Assembly (NCBI RefSeq): GCF_014205255.1
Contig: NZ_JACHNE010000001.1
Coordinates: 1,736,001 to 1,800,000 of the forward strand
Reading direction: 5' to 3'
DNA from: Streptomyces caelestis
GTDB taxonomy: Bacteria > Actinomycetota > Actinomycetes > Streptomycetales > Streptomycetaceae
Length of the DNA: 64,000 nt
The notes under the pieces were generated by a model. The model saw only the letters and a program-made list of their open reading frames with translations. It had not been told where the DNA came from and did not search any database. Shown here in pieces: positions 34,386 to 42,886 of this stretch. Position 1 is the first letter of the stretch, and each line of letters starts with the position of its first letter. Made by a program: the position numbers and the translations under genes.

Positions 34386-37300
34386 ATGGCCGCCCTGCAC
34401 GAAAGCCCTGACCTCACCGTGCTGGACCAGGAGTCGGGCACAGCTCTGAACGACGTGGCCCGTTTCTCCGCCGGTCCCGCGGCCTCCCCCCGCACCCTGG
34501 TCGACATCTTCGAGGCGTCCGTACGTTCGTACCCGGACGAGCCCGCGCTCGACGACGGCCGCCGGCTGCTCACCTACCGCGCACTGGCGGTCGAGGTGGA
34601 GCACCTGCGGCGGCGGCTGGCCGCCGTGGACGTCGGGCTCGGGGACCGCGTCGGTGTCCGGGTCCCGTCGGGCACCAACGACCTGTACGTGGCGATCCTC
34701 GCGGTGCTGGCCGCCGGTGCCGCGTACGTGCCCGTGGACGCCGAGGACCCCGACGAGCGGGCCGGTCTGGTCTTCGGCGAGGCCGGGGTGCGGGTGGTCG
34801 TCGGGGCCGGTCACGAGCTGACTGTCGGCAATGCCCCCGGTCATGCCGCCGCCCGGCCCGGTGTCGGGCACGACGCGTGGATCATCTTCACCTCCGGCTC
34901 CACCGGGAAGCCCAAGGGCGTGGCCGTCAGCCACCGCAGCGCCGCGGCCTTCGTGGACGCGGAGGCCGCCCTGTTCCTGACCGACGAGCCGATCGGGCCC
35001 GGTGACCGGGTCATGGCGGGGTTGTCCGTCGCGTTCGACGCGTCCTGTGAGGAGATGTGGCTGGCGTGGCGGTACGGCGCCTGCCTGGTGCCGGTGCCGC
35101 GCTCGCAGGTCAGGAGCGGTGCCGATCTCGGGCTCTGGCTGGTCGAGCAGGAGATCACCGTCGTGTCCACCGTGCCGACGCTGGCGGCGCTGTGGGAGCC
35201 GGAGACACTCAACGACGTACGCCTGCTGATCTTCGGCGGGGAGGCGTGCCCTCCCGAGCTGGCGCAGCGTTTGGTGACCGAGGGGCGCGAGGTGTGGAAC
35301 ACCTACGGGCCGACCGAGGCCACCGTCGTGGCGTGCGCGTCGCTGATGAGCGGCGAGGAGCCGATCCGGATCGGGCTGCCGCTGGACGGCTGGGAGCTGG
35401 CCGTCGTGGACGAGGCCGGGGAGCCCGTGCCGATGGGCGGCAGTGGACAGCTGGTGATCGGCGGGGTCGGACTCGCCCGGTATCTCGACGCCGGGAAGGA
35501 CGCGGAGAAGTACGCACCGCTTCAGTCGCTGGGCTGGGAGCGGGCGTACCGCAGCGGTGACCTGGTGCGGGCCGAGCCGGAGGGGCTGGTCTTCCTGGGG
35601 CGGGCCGACGAGCAGATCAAGCTCGGCGGGCGCCGTATCGAGCTCGGCGAGGTGGACGCGGCGCTTCAGGCGCTGCCCGGGACGGCCGGCGCCGCCGCCG
35701 CGGTGCGGACGGCCCGCAGCGGCAACCAGCTCCTCGTCGGCTACGTCGTCACCCAGGACGGCTGGGACCACTCGGCGGCCGTCGAGCGACTGCGCGCCGA
35801 ACTGCCGGCGGCTCTGGTGCCGTTGCTCGCGCCGGTCGACGAGCTGCCGACCCGTACGTCGGGCAAGGTGGACCGGGACGCGCTGCCCTGGCCGCTGGAC
35901 GGACTGGAGACCAGCGGCCCGGCCGAGCGCCTGTACGGCACCGAGGCCTGGCTCGCCGAGCAGTGGACGGACGTCCTCGGCATTCCGGTGACGTCGGCCT
36001 CCGACGACTTCTTCGTGATCGGTGGGGGCAGTCTGGCCGCCGCCCAGCTGACGACGAGGCTGCGCACGCGCTATCCGAGCGCCGCCGTCCTCGACGTCTA
36101 CCAGCGGCCCGTCCTGCGGAAACTGGCCCGGCATCTGGAGGAGTCGGCGCAGGACGACGGGGTCCGGCGGGTCGTGGCGCCGGTACCGAGGCGTGCCCAG
36201 CTCGTCCAGCTCCTGGTGTTGGTTCCGCTCTTCACGCTGCTCGGGCTGCGCTGGACCGTGGTGCTCGCCGCGCTCGGGAACGTGCTGCCCGCCTACTCCT
36301 GGCTGCCGACGGCACCCTGGTGGCTCGTCGCGGCCGGCGCCGTGCTGCTGTTCAGCCCGCCCGGGCGCCTCGCGCTCGCCGCGGGCGGGGCGCGCTGGCT
36401 GCTGCGGGGGGTGCGGCCGGGCCGGTACCCGCGCGGCGGGAGCGTCCATCTGCGGCTGTGGACGGCCGAGCGGCTGGCCGAGTTCAGCGGGGCGACGTCG
36501 CTGACCGGGTCCTGGCTCGAACGGTACGCGCGAGCGCTGGGCGCCAAGGTGGGGCAGGACGTGGACCTGCACTCGCTGCCGCCGGTCACCGGCATGCTCA
36601 AGCTGGGCCGGGGCGCGGCCGTCGAGTCGGAGGTGGACCTGTCCGGGTACTGGCTGGACGGCGACCGGCTGGAGATCGGGCCGGTGAAGGTGGGCGCGCA
36701 CGCCGTCGTCGGCACACGCAGCATGCTCTTCCCGGGCGCGCGGGTGGGCAAGCGGGCCGAGGTGGCGCCCGGTTCGGCGGTCACGGGACAGATTCCCACC
36801 GGGCAGCGGTGGGCGGGCGCGCCCGCGGTCAAGCTGGGCCGGGCCAAGCGCAACTGGCCCAAGGAGCTGCCCGGGCGGGGCGCGTACTGGCGGGTGATGT
36901 ACGGCGTGACGGGTTTCGCGCTGACCGCGTTGCCGGTGGTCTCGGCTGCTGCCGCGCTGCTGGTGGCGGGGCTGTTCGTCGGTCCGCACGCCGGGTTCGG
37001 TGCGGCCCTGCGGAGTGCTGTCGTCGCGCTGGTGCCGGCGACGCTCGCGTTCGGGCTGGCGTACGCGCTGCTGCTCGTGGCCGCCGTACGGCTGCTGAGC
37101 CTGGGGCTGCGGGAGGGCACGCACGCCACGCACAGCCGGGTGGGCTGGCAGGCCTGGACCGTGACACAGCTGATGGACCGGTCGCGGGACATGCTGTTCC
37201 CGCTGTACGCGGGACTGGTCACGCCGGTGTGGCTGCGGCTGCTCGGGATGCGGATCGGGCGGCGGGCCGAGGTGTCCACCGTGCTGGCCCTGCCCAGCCT

Positions 37301-38252
37301 GACCACGGTCGGCGAGGGCGCGTTCCTGGCGGACGACACGCTGACCGCGCCGTACGAGCTCGGTGGCGGCTGGCTGCGGGTCGGGCGCGCGGAGATCGGT
37401 CGGCGGGCCTTTCTGGGCAACTCGGGGATGACCGCGCCGGGGCGGAGCGTGCCGGACGGTGGACTGGTGGGTGTGCTGTCGGCGACGCCGAAGAAGGCCA
37501 AGAAGGGCAGCTCGTATCTGGGACTGCCACCGGTGCGGCTGCCGCGTGCCGCGTCGGGCGGCGACCAGAGCCGGACCTACGACCCGCCCGCGCGGCTGCT
37601 GTGGGCGCGCGGACTGGTGGAGCTCTGCCGGATCGTGCCGGTGTTCTGCTCGGCGGCCCTGGCGGTGGGGACGGCGGCGGCCCTGTGCGCGCTCGGCGGG
37701 TGGGCTCCCCTTCTGTCCGGTCTGGTGCTGCTGGGGGCGGGCTGCGCGGCGGGGCTCGTCTCGATCGCGGCCAAGTGGCTGCTCGTGGGACGGCATCGCG
37801 CCGGCGAGCACCCTTTGTGGAGCTCCTTCGTGTGGCGCAACGAGCTGGCGGACACCTTCGTCGAGGTGCTGGCGGTGCCGTGGCTGGCCGGTGCGGTGCG
37901 GGGCACACCGCTGATGTCGGCGTGGCTGCGGGGGCTCGGTGCGCACATCGGCCGGGGTGTGTGGGTCGACAGCTACTGGCTGCCGGAGACGGACCTGGTG
38001 ACGCTCGGGGACGCGGCGACCGTGAACCGGGGCTGTGTGCTCCAGACCCACCTCTTCCACGACCGGATCTTGCGGACGGATACTGTGGTGCTCCGTGAGG
38101 GCGCCACTCTGGGCCCGGGCGGAATCGTCCTGCCCGGCAGCACCGTCGGGGCCCGCACCACGCTGGGTCCGGCGTCCCTGGTGATGGCCGCGGAGTCCGT
38201 GCCCGACGACACGCGCTGGCTGGGCAACCCGATCGAGGCATGGCGTCGCTAG
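34386..38252 (+). CDS. Pls/PosA-type nonribosomal synthetase (A-T-six TM-three C-like domains)
   Basis: A 1288-residue protein with the layout of Streptomyces epsilon-poly-lysine synthetase (Pls). The adenylation domain (40-505) has FTSGSTGKPKG (168-178), FDASCEE, NTYGPTE, YRSGDLV, GRADEQIKLGGRRIELGEV and RTSGKVDRD (K494). The carrier domain carries S549 in FFVIGGGSL. Then three units, each of two membrane helices plus a left-handed-beta-helix-like soluble domain: TM about 605-657 with domain 1 at 680-830, TM 838-905 with domain 2 at 920-1055, and TM 1075-1135 with domain 3 at 1150-1288. No classical condensation HHxxxDG motif is seen. By alignment with GrsA the pocket reads D218, A219, E222, T265, I282, G284, T306, V314, V315, K494; the acidic Glu suits a basic amino acid. 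ATG 34386 follows GAGG. The product is unknown. Confidence 0.88.
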   Translation: MAALHESPDLTVLDQESGTALNDVARFSAGPAASPRTLVDIFEASVRSYPDEPALDDGRRLLTYRALAVEVEHLRRRLAAVDVGLGDRVGVRVPSGTNDLYVAILAVLAAGAAYVPVDAEDPDERAGLVFGEAGVRVVVGAGHELTVGNAPGHAAARPGVGHDAWIIFTSGSTGKPKGVAVSHRSAAAFVDAEAALFLTDEPIGPGDRVMAGLSVAFDASCEEMWLAWRYGACLVPVPRSQVRSGADLGLWLVEQEITVVSTVPTLAALWEPETLNDVRLLIFGGEACPPELAQRLVTEGREVWNTYGPTEATVVACASLMSGEEPIRIGLPLDGWELAVVDEAGEPVPMGGSGQLVIGGVGLARYLDAGKDAEKYAPLQSLGWERAYRSGDLVRAEPEGLVFLGRADEQIKLGGRRIELGEVDAALQALPGTAGAAAAVRTARSGNQLLVGYVVTQDGWDHSAAVERLRAELPAALVPLLAPVDELPTRTSGKVDRDALPWPLDGLETSGPAERLYGTEAWLAEQWTDVLGIPVTSASDDFFVIGGGSLAAAQLTTRLRTRYPSAAVLDVYQRPVLRKLARHLEESAQDDGVRRVVAPVPRRAQLVQLLVLVPLFTLLGLRWTVVLAALGNVLPAYSWLPTAPWWLVAAGAVLLFSPPGRLALAAGGARWLLRGVRPGRYPRGGSVHLRLWTAERLAEFSGATSLTGSWLERYARALGAKVGQDVDLHSLPPVTGMLKLGRGAAVESEVDLSGYWLDGDRLEIGPVKVGAHAVVGTRSMLFPGARVGKRAEVAPGSAVTGQIPTGQRWAGAPAVKLGRAKRNWPKELPGRGAYWRVMYGVTGFALTALPVVSAAAALLVAGLFVGPHAGFGAALRSAVVALVPATLAFGLAYALLLVAAVRLLSLGLREGTHATHSRVGWQAWTVTQLMDRSRDMLFPLYAGLVTPVWLRLLGMRIGRRAEVSTVLALPSLTTVGEGAFLADDTLTAPYELGGGWLRVGRAEIGRRAFLGNSGMTAPGRSVPDGGLVGVLSATPKKAKKGSSYLGLPPVRLPRAASGGDQSRTYDPPARLLWARGLVELCRIVPVFCSAALAVGTAAALCALGGWAPLLSGLVLLGAGCAAGLVSIAAKWLLVGRHRAGEHPLWSSFVWRNELADTFVEVLAVPWLAGAVRGTPLMSAWLRGLGAHIGRGVWVDSYWLPETDLVTLGDAATVNRGCVLQTHLFHDRILRTDTVVLREGATLGPGGIVLPGSTVGARTTLGPASLVMAAESVPDDTRWLGNPIEAWRR

Positions 38253-38320
38253 GCGGGCCCTCCGCGGGGCCGGGGGCCGATGGACGTCATACGAGCGCAG
38301 TGCAGGGAGCGGACGCAACA

Positions 38321-39664
38321 GTGGCGGTTCAGCAGTCAGTGGGTCAGGACCCGTACTTCCCGGGCAACGGTGACATCCGGTACCGGGTGCATCGCTACGA
38401 GCTCACGCTGGACTACCGGCCCGCGCCGAACCGGCTGTCGGGAACAGCGCGGATCAACGCCATCGCGGGCCGTGGCCAGCTCACCGAGTTCCAGCTGAAC
38501 CTCGCGGATTTCCGGGTGGGCCGGGTGAGGGTCGACGGCCGTGCGGCGCACTACACGCACCGGGGCGGCAAGTTGCGCGTCCGCCCCGCGAAGCCGCTGC
38601 GCGCCGGTGCCGCGTTCACCGTCGAGGTGCACTGGTCGGGGAACCCCCGGCCGGTGAGCAGCCCCTGGGGCGGCCTCGGCTGGGAGGAGTTGGAGGACGG
38701 GGCGCTGGTGGCGAGCCAGCCGGTCGGGGCGCCGTCGTGGTACCCGTGCAACGACCGGCCCGCCGACAAGGCCTCGTACCAGATCTCGGTCACGACGCCG
38801 TCGGCCTACGCGGTGGTGGCCGGTGGACGCCTGCTCACCCGCACGACGAAGGCCTCGACGACCACCTGGGTGTACGAGCAGGCGGCGCCGACCTCCAGCT
38901 ATCTGGTGGGGCTGTCGATCGGGAAGTACGAGACCGTACTGCTGGGCGACCCCGGCCCGGGCGGGGTGCCGCAGCACGGGCACATTCCGGCGCACCTGCT
39001 CCCCCGGTTCTCCCGGGACTTCGCACGGCAGCCCGCGATGATGGACCTGTTTCAGGAATTGTTCGGGCCGTACCCGTTCGACGAGTACGCGGTCGTCGTG
39101 ACCGAGGAGGAGCTCGACGTCCCCGTCGAGGCGCAGGGGTTGTCGCTGTTCGGGTCCAACCACGTGGACGGGGCGCGGGGTTCGGAGCGGCTGGTCGCGC
39201 ACGAGCTGGCGCACCAGTGGTTCGGCAACAGCGTGTCCATCGCCGACTGGCGGCAGATCTGGCTGAACGAGGGGTTCGCGAAGTACGCCGAGTGGCTGTG
39301 GTCGGAGCGCTCGGGAGGCCGCGGCGCCCGGCAACTGGCCGCCGCCGCGCACCGGTCGCTGTCCGCGCTGCCGCAGGACCTCCGGCTCGCCGATCCGGGG
39401 CGGAAGTCGATGTTCGACGACCGTCTCTACCAGCGCGGCGGCCTCACCCTGCACGCGGTGCGGTGCGCCCTGGGCGACGACGCTTTCTTCCGCATGCTGC
39501 GCGGGTGGGCGGGGCTGTACCGGGGCGGGGCGGTGACGACGGCGGCCTTCACCGCGCACGTGGCGCGGTTCGCGGACGAGTCGCTGGACGAGCTGTTCGA
39601 CGCGTGGGTGTACGGGACGGCGCTGCCGCCACTGCCCTCGTCCGGGACGAGTGCGGCTGTCTAG
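38321..39664 (+). CDS. M1-family zinc aminopeptidase
   Basis: A 447-residue gluzincin of the short M1 (aminopeptidase N-like) type. Zinc site HELAHQ (H294, E295, H298) with the third ligand E317 in NEGFAKYAEW. The N-terminal beta domain runs VHRYELTLDYRPAPNRLSG through WYPCNDRPADKASY. The usual GxMEN exopeptidase motif is replaced by AQGLSLFG. No signal peptide is seen. GTG 38321 is chosen for GGGAG 11 nt upstream; an ATG at 38240 is also in frame and would overlap the synthetase stop by 13 nt. The epsilon-PL-degrading enzymes of S. albulus are also M1 aminopeptidases, so tight linkage to a Pls-like synthetase suggests polymer trimming or self-protection. Confidence 0.85.
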   Translation: MAVQQSVGQDPYFPGNGDIRYRVHRYELTLDYRPAPNRLSGTARINAIAGRGQLTEFQLNLADFRVGRVRVDGRAAHYTHRGGKLRVRPAKPLRAGAAFTVEVHWSGNPRPVSSPWGGLGWEELEDGALVASQPVGAPSWYPCNDRPADKASYQISVTTPSAYAVVAGGRLLTRTTKASTTTWVYEQAAPTSSYLVGLSIGKYETVLLGDPGPGGVPQHGHIPAHLLPRFSRDFARQPAMMDLFQELFGPYPFDEYAVVVTEEELDVPVEAQGLSLFGSNHVDGARGSERLVAHELAHQWFGNSVSIADWRQIWLNEGFAKYAEWLWSERSGGRGARQLAAAAHRSLSALPQDLRLADPGRKSMFDDRLYQRGGLTLHAVRCALGDDAFFRMLRGWAGLYRGGAVTTAAFTAHVARFADESLDELFDAWVYGTALPPLPSSGTSAAV

Positions 39665-39677
39665 GACAATGACCGGT

Positions 39678-40052
39678 ATGAGTACGCGTTCCTGCCCGTG
39701 CGGGCTGCCCCAGGCCTACGAGGCGTGCTGCGGCCGCTACCACTCCGGAACCGCCGCCACGCCGACCGCCGAGGCGCTGATGCGGTCGCGGTACAGCGCC
39801 TTCGTGAAGGGGGACGCCGGGTACCTGCTGCGGACGTGGCATCCGCGGACGCGGCCCGGGACGCTGGAGCTGGATCCGCGGACGCGGTGGGCCGGGCTGG
39901 AGATCCTGGACACGAGTGACGGGTCGGCGTTCCACTCCGGCGGGACCGTGGAGTTCCGGGCGTCGTACCGGGGCGGCTCGCTGCACGAGCGGAGCCGGTT
40001 CGAGCGGGTCGACGGGGCCTGGGTGTACGTCGACGGGGAGTTTCTGCCGTAG
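39678..40052 (+). CDS. YchJ-family SEC-C motif protein (UPF0225)
   Basis: A 124-residue protein with an N-terminal SEC-C zinc motif (CPCGLPQAYEACCGRYHSG) and a cystatin-like NTF2 fold domain (AEALMRSRYSAFVKGDAGYL, FRASYRGGSLHERSRF). This is the YchJ family, widespread and uncharacterised. ATG 39678 is about 10 nt after AGGA; an in-frame ATG at 39669 is the alternative. It ends 6 bp before the converging GntR gene. Confidence 0.85.
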   Translation: MSTRSCPCGLPQAYEACCGRYHSGTAATPTAEALMRSRYSAFVKGDAGYLLRTWHPRTRPGTLELDPRTRWAGLEILDTSDGSAFHSGGTVEFRASYRGGSLHERSRFERVDGAWVYVDGEFLP

Positions 40053-40058
40053 TTGCTG

Positions 40059-40760
40059 CTACGGCGCCAGGATGTCGAGTTCCTGGAGGGCGCCGACCGT
40101 GATCTCGCGGGTCAGTGCCTCCGCGCGGACCGCGTCGCCCGCGCGGACCGCCTCGGCGACCTGGACGTGCAGGGTGACGGCGGCCGGGTCGGGGTCCTCG
40201 AACATCACGTCATGGTGGGTGCGGCCGGCCAGGACCTCGGCGACGACGTCGCCGAGGCGGGCGAACATCTCGTTGCCGGAGGCGTCCAGGACGACGCGGT
40301 GGAAGGCCATGTCGTGGACGAGGTACTCCTCCAGCTTGTGACCGCGTGAGTTGGCGACCATGCCGAGGGCGCACTGGGTGAGTTCGGCGCACTGCTCGGA
40401 GGTGGCGTGGCGGGCGGCGAGGCCCGCGGCGACCGGTTCGATCGCCGAGCGCAGGACCGTGAGGGAGCGCAGTTGCCGGGCGCGGTCCTTGCCGGCCAGG
40501 CGCCAGCGGATGACCTGCGGATCGTAGACGTTCCACTCCGACGCCGGGCGGACCGTCACGCCCACGCGGCGGCGGGACTCGACCAGGTGCATGGACTCCA
40601 GGACGCGGACCGCCTCGCGCATCACCGAGCGTGACACGTCGAAGCGCTGGGCGAGCTCGTCCGTGCGCAGGACACTGCCCGGCGGGTATTCGCCGGCCGT
40701 GATCTCGGGGCCGAGGGTGTCCAGTACGCGGCCGTGCAGCCCCCGGCCCGGTGTGCTCAT
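40059..40760 (-). CDS. gntR: GntR/FadR-family gluconate operon repressor
   Basis: A 233-residue regulator with winged helix (5-72; ITAGEYPPGSVLRTDELAQR, FDVSRSVMREAVRVLESM) and helical FCD domain with metal-binding residues (EEYLVHDMAFHRVVL, ARLGDVVAEVLAG). It is divergent from gluconokinase, permease and two dehydrogenase genes. The S. coelicolor homologue in this position (SCO1678) has been reported as the gluconate operon regulator. It should repress the operon and itself and be released by gluconate or its phosphate. A palindrome suited to GntR proteins lies in the intergenic region. Confidence 0.88.
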   Translation of the reverse strand: MSTPGRGLHGRVLDTLGPEITAGEYPPGSVLRTDELAQRFDVSRSVMREAVRVLESMHLVESRRRVGVTVRPASEWNVYDPQVIRWRLAGKDRARQLRSLTVLRSAIEPVAAGLAARHATSEQCAELTQCALGMVANSRGHKLEEYLVHDMAFHRVVLDASGNEMFARLGDVVAEVLAGRTHHDVMFEDPDPAAVTLHVQVAEAVRAGDAVRAEALTREITVGALQELDILAP

Positions 40761-40794
40761 GCACTCAGCGTACGGGGTAGATCACGGAGACAAA

Positions 40795-40805
40795 AAGTCA
40801 GACTT
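40795..40805. promoter_or_regulatory. Probable GntR operator
   Basis: AAGTCAGACTT is a perfect 11-bp palindrome matching the FadR-subfamily core GTM-N-KAC (GTC-A-GAC). It lies 34 bp upstream of the gntR start and 93 bp upstream of gntK, well placed to control both directions. Confidence 0.7.
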
Positions 40806-40897
40806 ATTCATCACGGACCCTTGAATTCGTCGTACCTAATGGGTTTCAGTTGCGTCGACATCACGTGTCGACGGAGACAGCAGACAGTGAGGCAGCG

Positions 40898-41416
40898 ATG
40901 AACACCCCCCATGTCGTCGTGGTCATGGGCGTCGCCGGCACCGGCAAGACCACCATCGGTCCCCTGCTCGCGGCCCGGCTCGGCGTTCCGTACGCCGAGG
41001 GCGACGACTTCCACCCGCAGGCCAACATCGACAGGATGTCGGCCGGTACCCCGCTCACCGACGAGGACCGCCGGCCCTGGCTGGACGCCATCGGCGCGTG
41101 GGCGCACGGGCGGGCAGGGCTCGGCGGGGTGGTCAGCTGCTCGGCACTGAAGCGGTCGTACCGCGACCGGCTGCGGGCCGCCGCGCCCGGTGTGGTCTTC
41201 GTGCATCTCACGGGTGACCGCGCGCTCATCGAGGACCGGATGTCGCACCGGCAGGGGCACTTCATGCCCACGGCGCTGCTCGACTCCCAGTTCGCCACGC
41301 TCCAGCCCCTCCAGGCGGACGAGGCCGGGGTCGACGTGGACGTCTCGGGCGGTCCGGAGGAGATCACCGAGCGGGCGGCGCTCGCCCTGGTGGACCTCCC
41401 CGAGTCCGTCCGGTAA
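40898..41416 (+). CDS. gntK: Gluconokinase
   Basis: A 172-residue thermoresistant-type gluconokinase converting D-gluconate and ATP to 6-phosphogluconate for the pentose phosphate pathway. P-loop GVAGTGKTT (11-19), substrate loop YAEGDDFHPQANIDRMSAG, SCSALKRSYRDRLR and the lid RQGHFMPTALLDSQFATL. ATG 40898 has GAGG 6 nt upstream; an in-frame GTG at 40865 would add 11 residues. First gene of the operon. Confidence 0.95.
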   Translation: MNTPHVVVVMGVAGTGKTTIGPLLAARLGVPYAEGDDFHPQANIDRMSAGTPLTDEDRRPWLDAIGAWAHGRAGLGGVVSCSALKRSYRDRLRAAAPGVVFVHLTGDRALIEDRMSHRQGHFMPTALLDSQFATLQPLQADEAGVDVDVSGGPEEITERAALALVDLPESVR

Positions 41417-41475
41417 CACCTGACGGGCCCCCTTCCCTCTCCCCTCCTCCCCTCCTACGCAAGGGAACCCACCCC

Positions 41476-42873
41476 GTGACCAGACTCAGCGTCGAGATGC
41501 TGGCAGCGGACGCACCCGAGCCGATCACCTCGGCCGGCCACGCTCAGCTGGGCATCGCCGTCCTGGCGGGCATCGCCGTCATCGTCCTGCTCATCACCAA
41601 GTCCAAGTTGCACGCCTTCCTGGCGCTGACCATCGGGTCGCTGGCGCTCGGCGCGATCGCCGGGGCGCCGCTGGACAAGGTCCTCACCAGCTTCAGCACC
41701 GGCCTCGGCACCACGGTCGCCGGCGTCGGTGTGCTGATCGCCCTCGGCGCGATGCTCGGCAAGATGCTCGCCGACTCCGGGGGCGCCGACCAGATCGTCG
41801 ACACCATCCTGGCGAAGGCCGGCGGGCGGTCGATGCCGTGGGCGATGGTGCTCATCGCCTCGGTGATCGGGCTGCCGCTGTTCTTCGAGGTCGGCATCGT
41901 GCTGCTGATCCCGGTGGTGCTGATGGTCGCCAAGCGCGGCAACTACTCGCTGATGCGGATCGGCATCCCCGCGCTCGCAGGCCTGTCGGTGATGCACGGC
42001 CTGGTGCCGCCGCACCCCGGTCCGCTGGTCGCGATCGACGCGGTCCAGGCCGACCTCGGGGTGACACTCGCCCTCGGTGTCCTCGTCGCCATACCCACGG
42101 TGATCATCGCCGGTCCGCTGTTCTCGCGGTACGCGGCCCGCTGGGTGGACGTCCCCGCCCCGGACCGCATGATTCCGCAGCGCGCCTCGGAGGACCTGGA
42201 GAAGCGTCCCGGCTTCGGCGCCACGCTGTTCACGGTCCTGCTGCCGGTGATCCTGATGCTCGCCAAGGCGCTGGTCGACATCGTCGTGGACGACCCGGAG
42301 AACCTGGTCCAGCGCGTCTTCGACGTGATCGGCGCGCCGATGATCGCGCTGCTCGCCTCGGTGCTGGTCGGCATCTTCACGCTGCTGCGGCCCGCCGGGT
42401 TCTCCAAGGAGCGGATCTCACCGCTCGTCGAGAAGAGCCTCGCGCCGATCGCGGGCATCCTGCTGATCGTCGGCGCGGGCGGCGGCTTCAAGCAGACGCT
42501 GATCGACACCGGGGTGGGCCAGATGGTCCTGGACATCTCCAAGGACTGGTCGATTCCCGCGCTGCTGCTGGCCTGGCTGATCGCGGTGGCGATCCGGCTG
42601 GCGACCGGTTCGGCGACGGTGGCGACGGTCTCGGCCGCCGGTCTCGTCGCCCCGCTCGCGGCCGACATGTCGACCACGCACGCGGCCCTGCTGGTCCTCG
42701 CCATCGGCGCCGGCTCGCTGTTCTTCAGCCATGTCAACGACGCCGGGTTCTGGATGGTGAAGGAGTACTTCGGGCTGAGTGTCGGCCAGAACATCAAGAC
42801 CTGGTCGGTCATGGAGACGATCATCTCGGTGGTCGCCGGCGGCATCGTCCTGCTGTTGTCCCTCGTGATCTAG
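41476..42873 (+). CDS. gntP: Gluconate permease (GntP family)
   Basis: A 465-residue integral membrane proton symporter with about 12-14 hydrophobic segments. GntP-family marks are IGLPLFFEVGIVLLIPVVLM, HGLVPPHPGPLVAIDAVQAD, GAGGGFKQTLIDTGVG and SGATVAT-like TGSATVATVSAAGLVAPL. GTG 41476 lies 59 bp after gntK. Together with gntK it gives uptake and phosphorylation of gluconate. Confidence 0.95.
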   Translation: MTRLSVEMLAADAPEPITSAGHAQLGIAVLAGIAVIVLLITKSKLHAFLALTIGSLALGAIAGAPLDKVLTSFSTGLGTTVAGVGVLIALGAMLGKMLADSGGADQIVDTILAKAGGRSMPWAMVLIASVIGLPLFFEVGIVLLIPVVLMVAKRGNYSLMRIGIPALAGLSVMHGLVPPHPGPLVAIDAVQADLGVTLALGVLVAIPTVIIAGPLFSRYAARWVDVPAPDRMIPQRASEDLEKRPGFGATLFTVLLPVILMLAKALVDIVVDDPENLVQRVFDVIGAPMIALLASVLVGIFTLLRPAGFSKERISPLVEKSLAPIAGILLIVGAGGGFKQTLIDTGVGQMVLDISKDWSIPALLLAWLIAVAIRLATGSATVATVSAAGLVAPLAADMSTTHAALLVLAIGAGSLFFSHVNDAGFWMVKEYFGLSVGQNIKTWSVMETIISVVAGGIVLLLSLVI

Positions 42874-42886
42874 GAGTGCCACGGCC

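Noticed and set aside
34386-38252. Siderophore or classical NRPS cluster
   Set aside because: No condensation HHxxxDG motif, thioesterase, second module, MbtH-like gene or exporter nearby; the layout is Pls-like.
34275-38318. A 1347-codon frame antisense to the Pls-like synthetase
   Set aside because: Arg/Pro/Gln/His-rich shadow; the sense strand carries every NRPS core motif in order.
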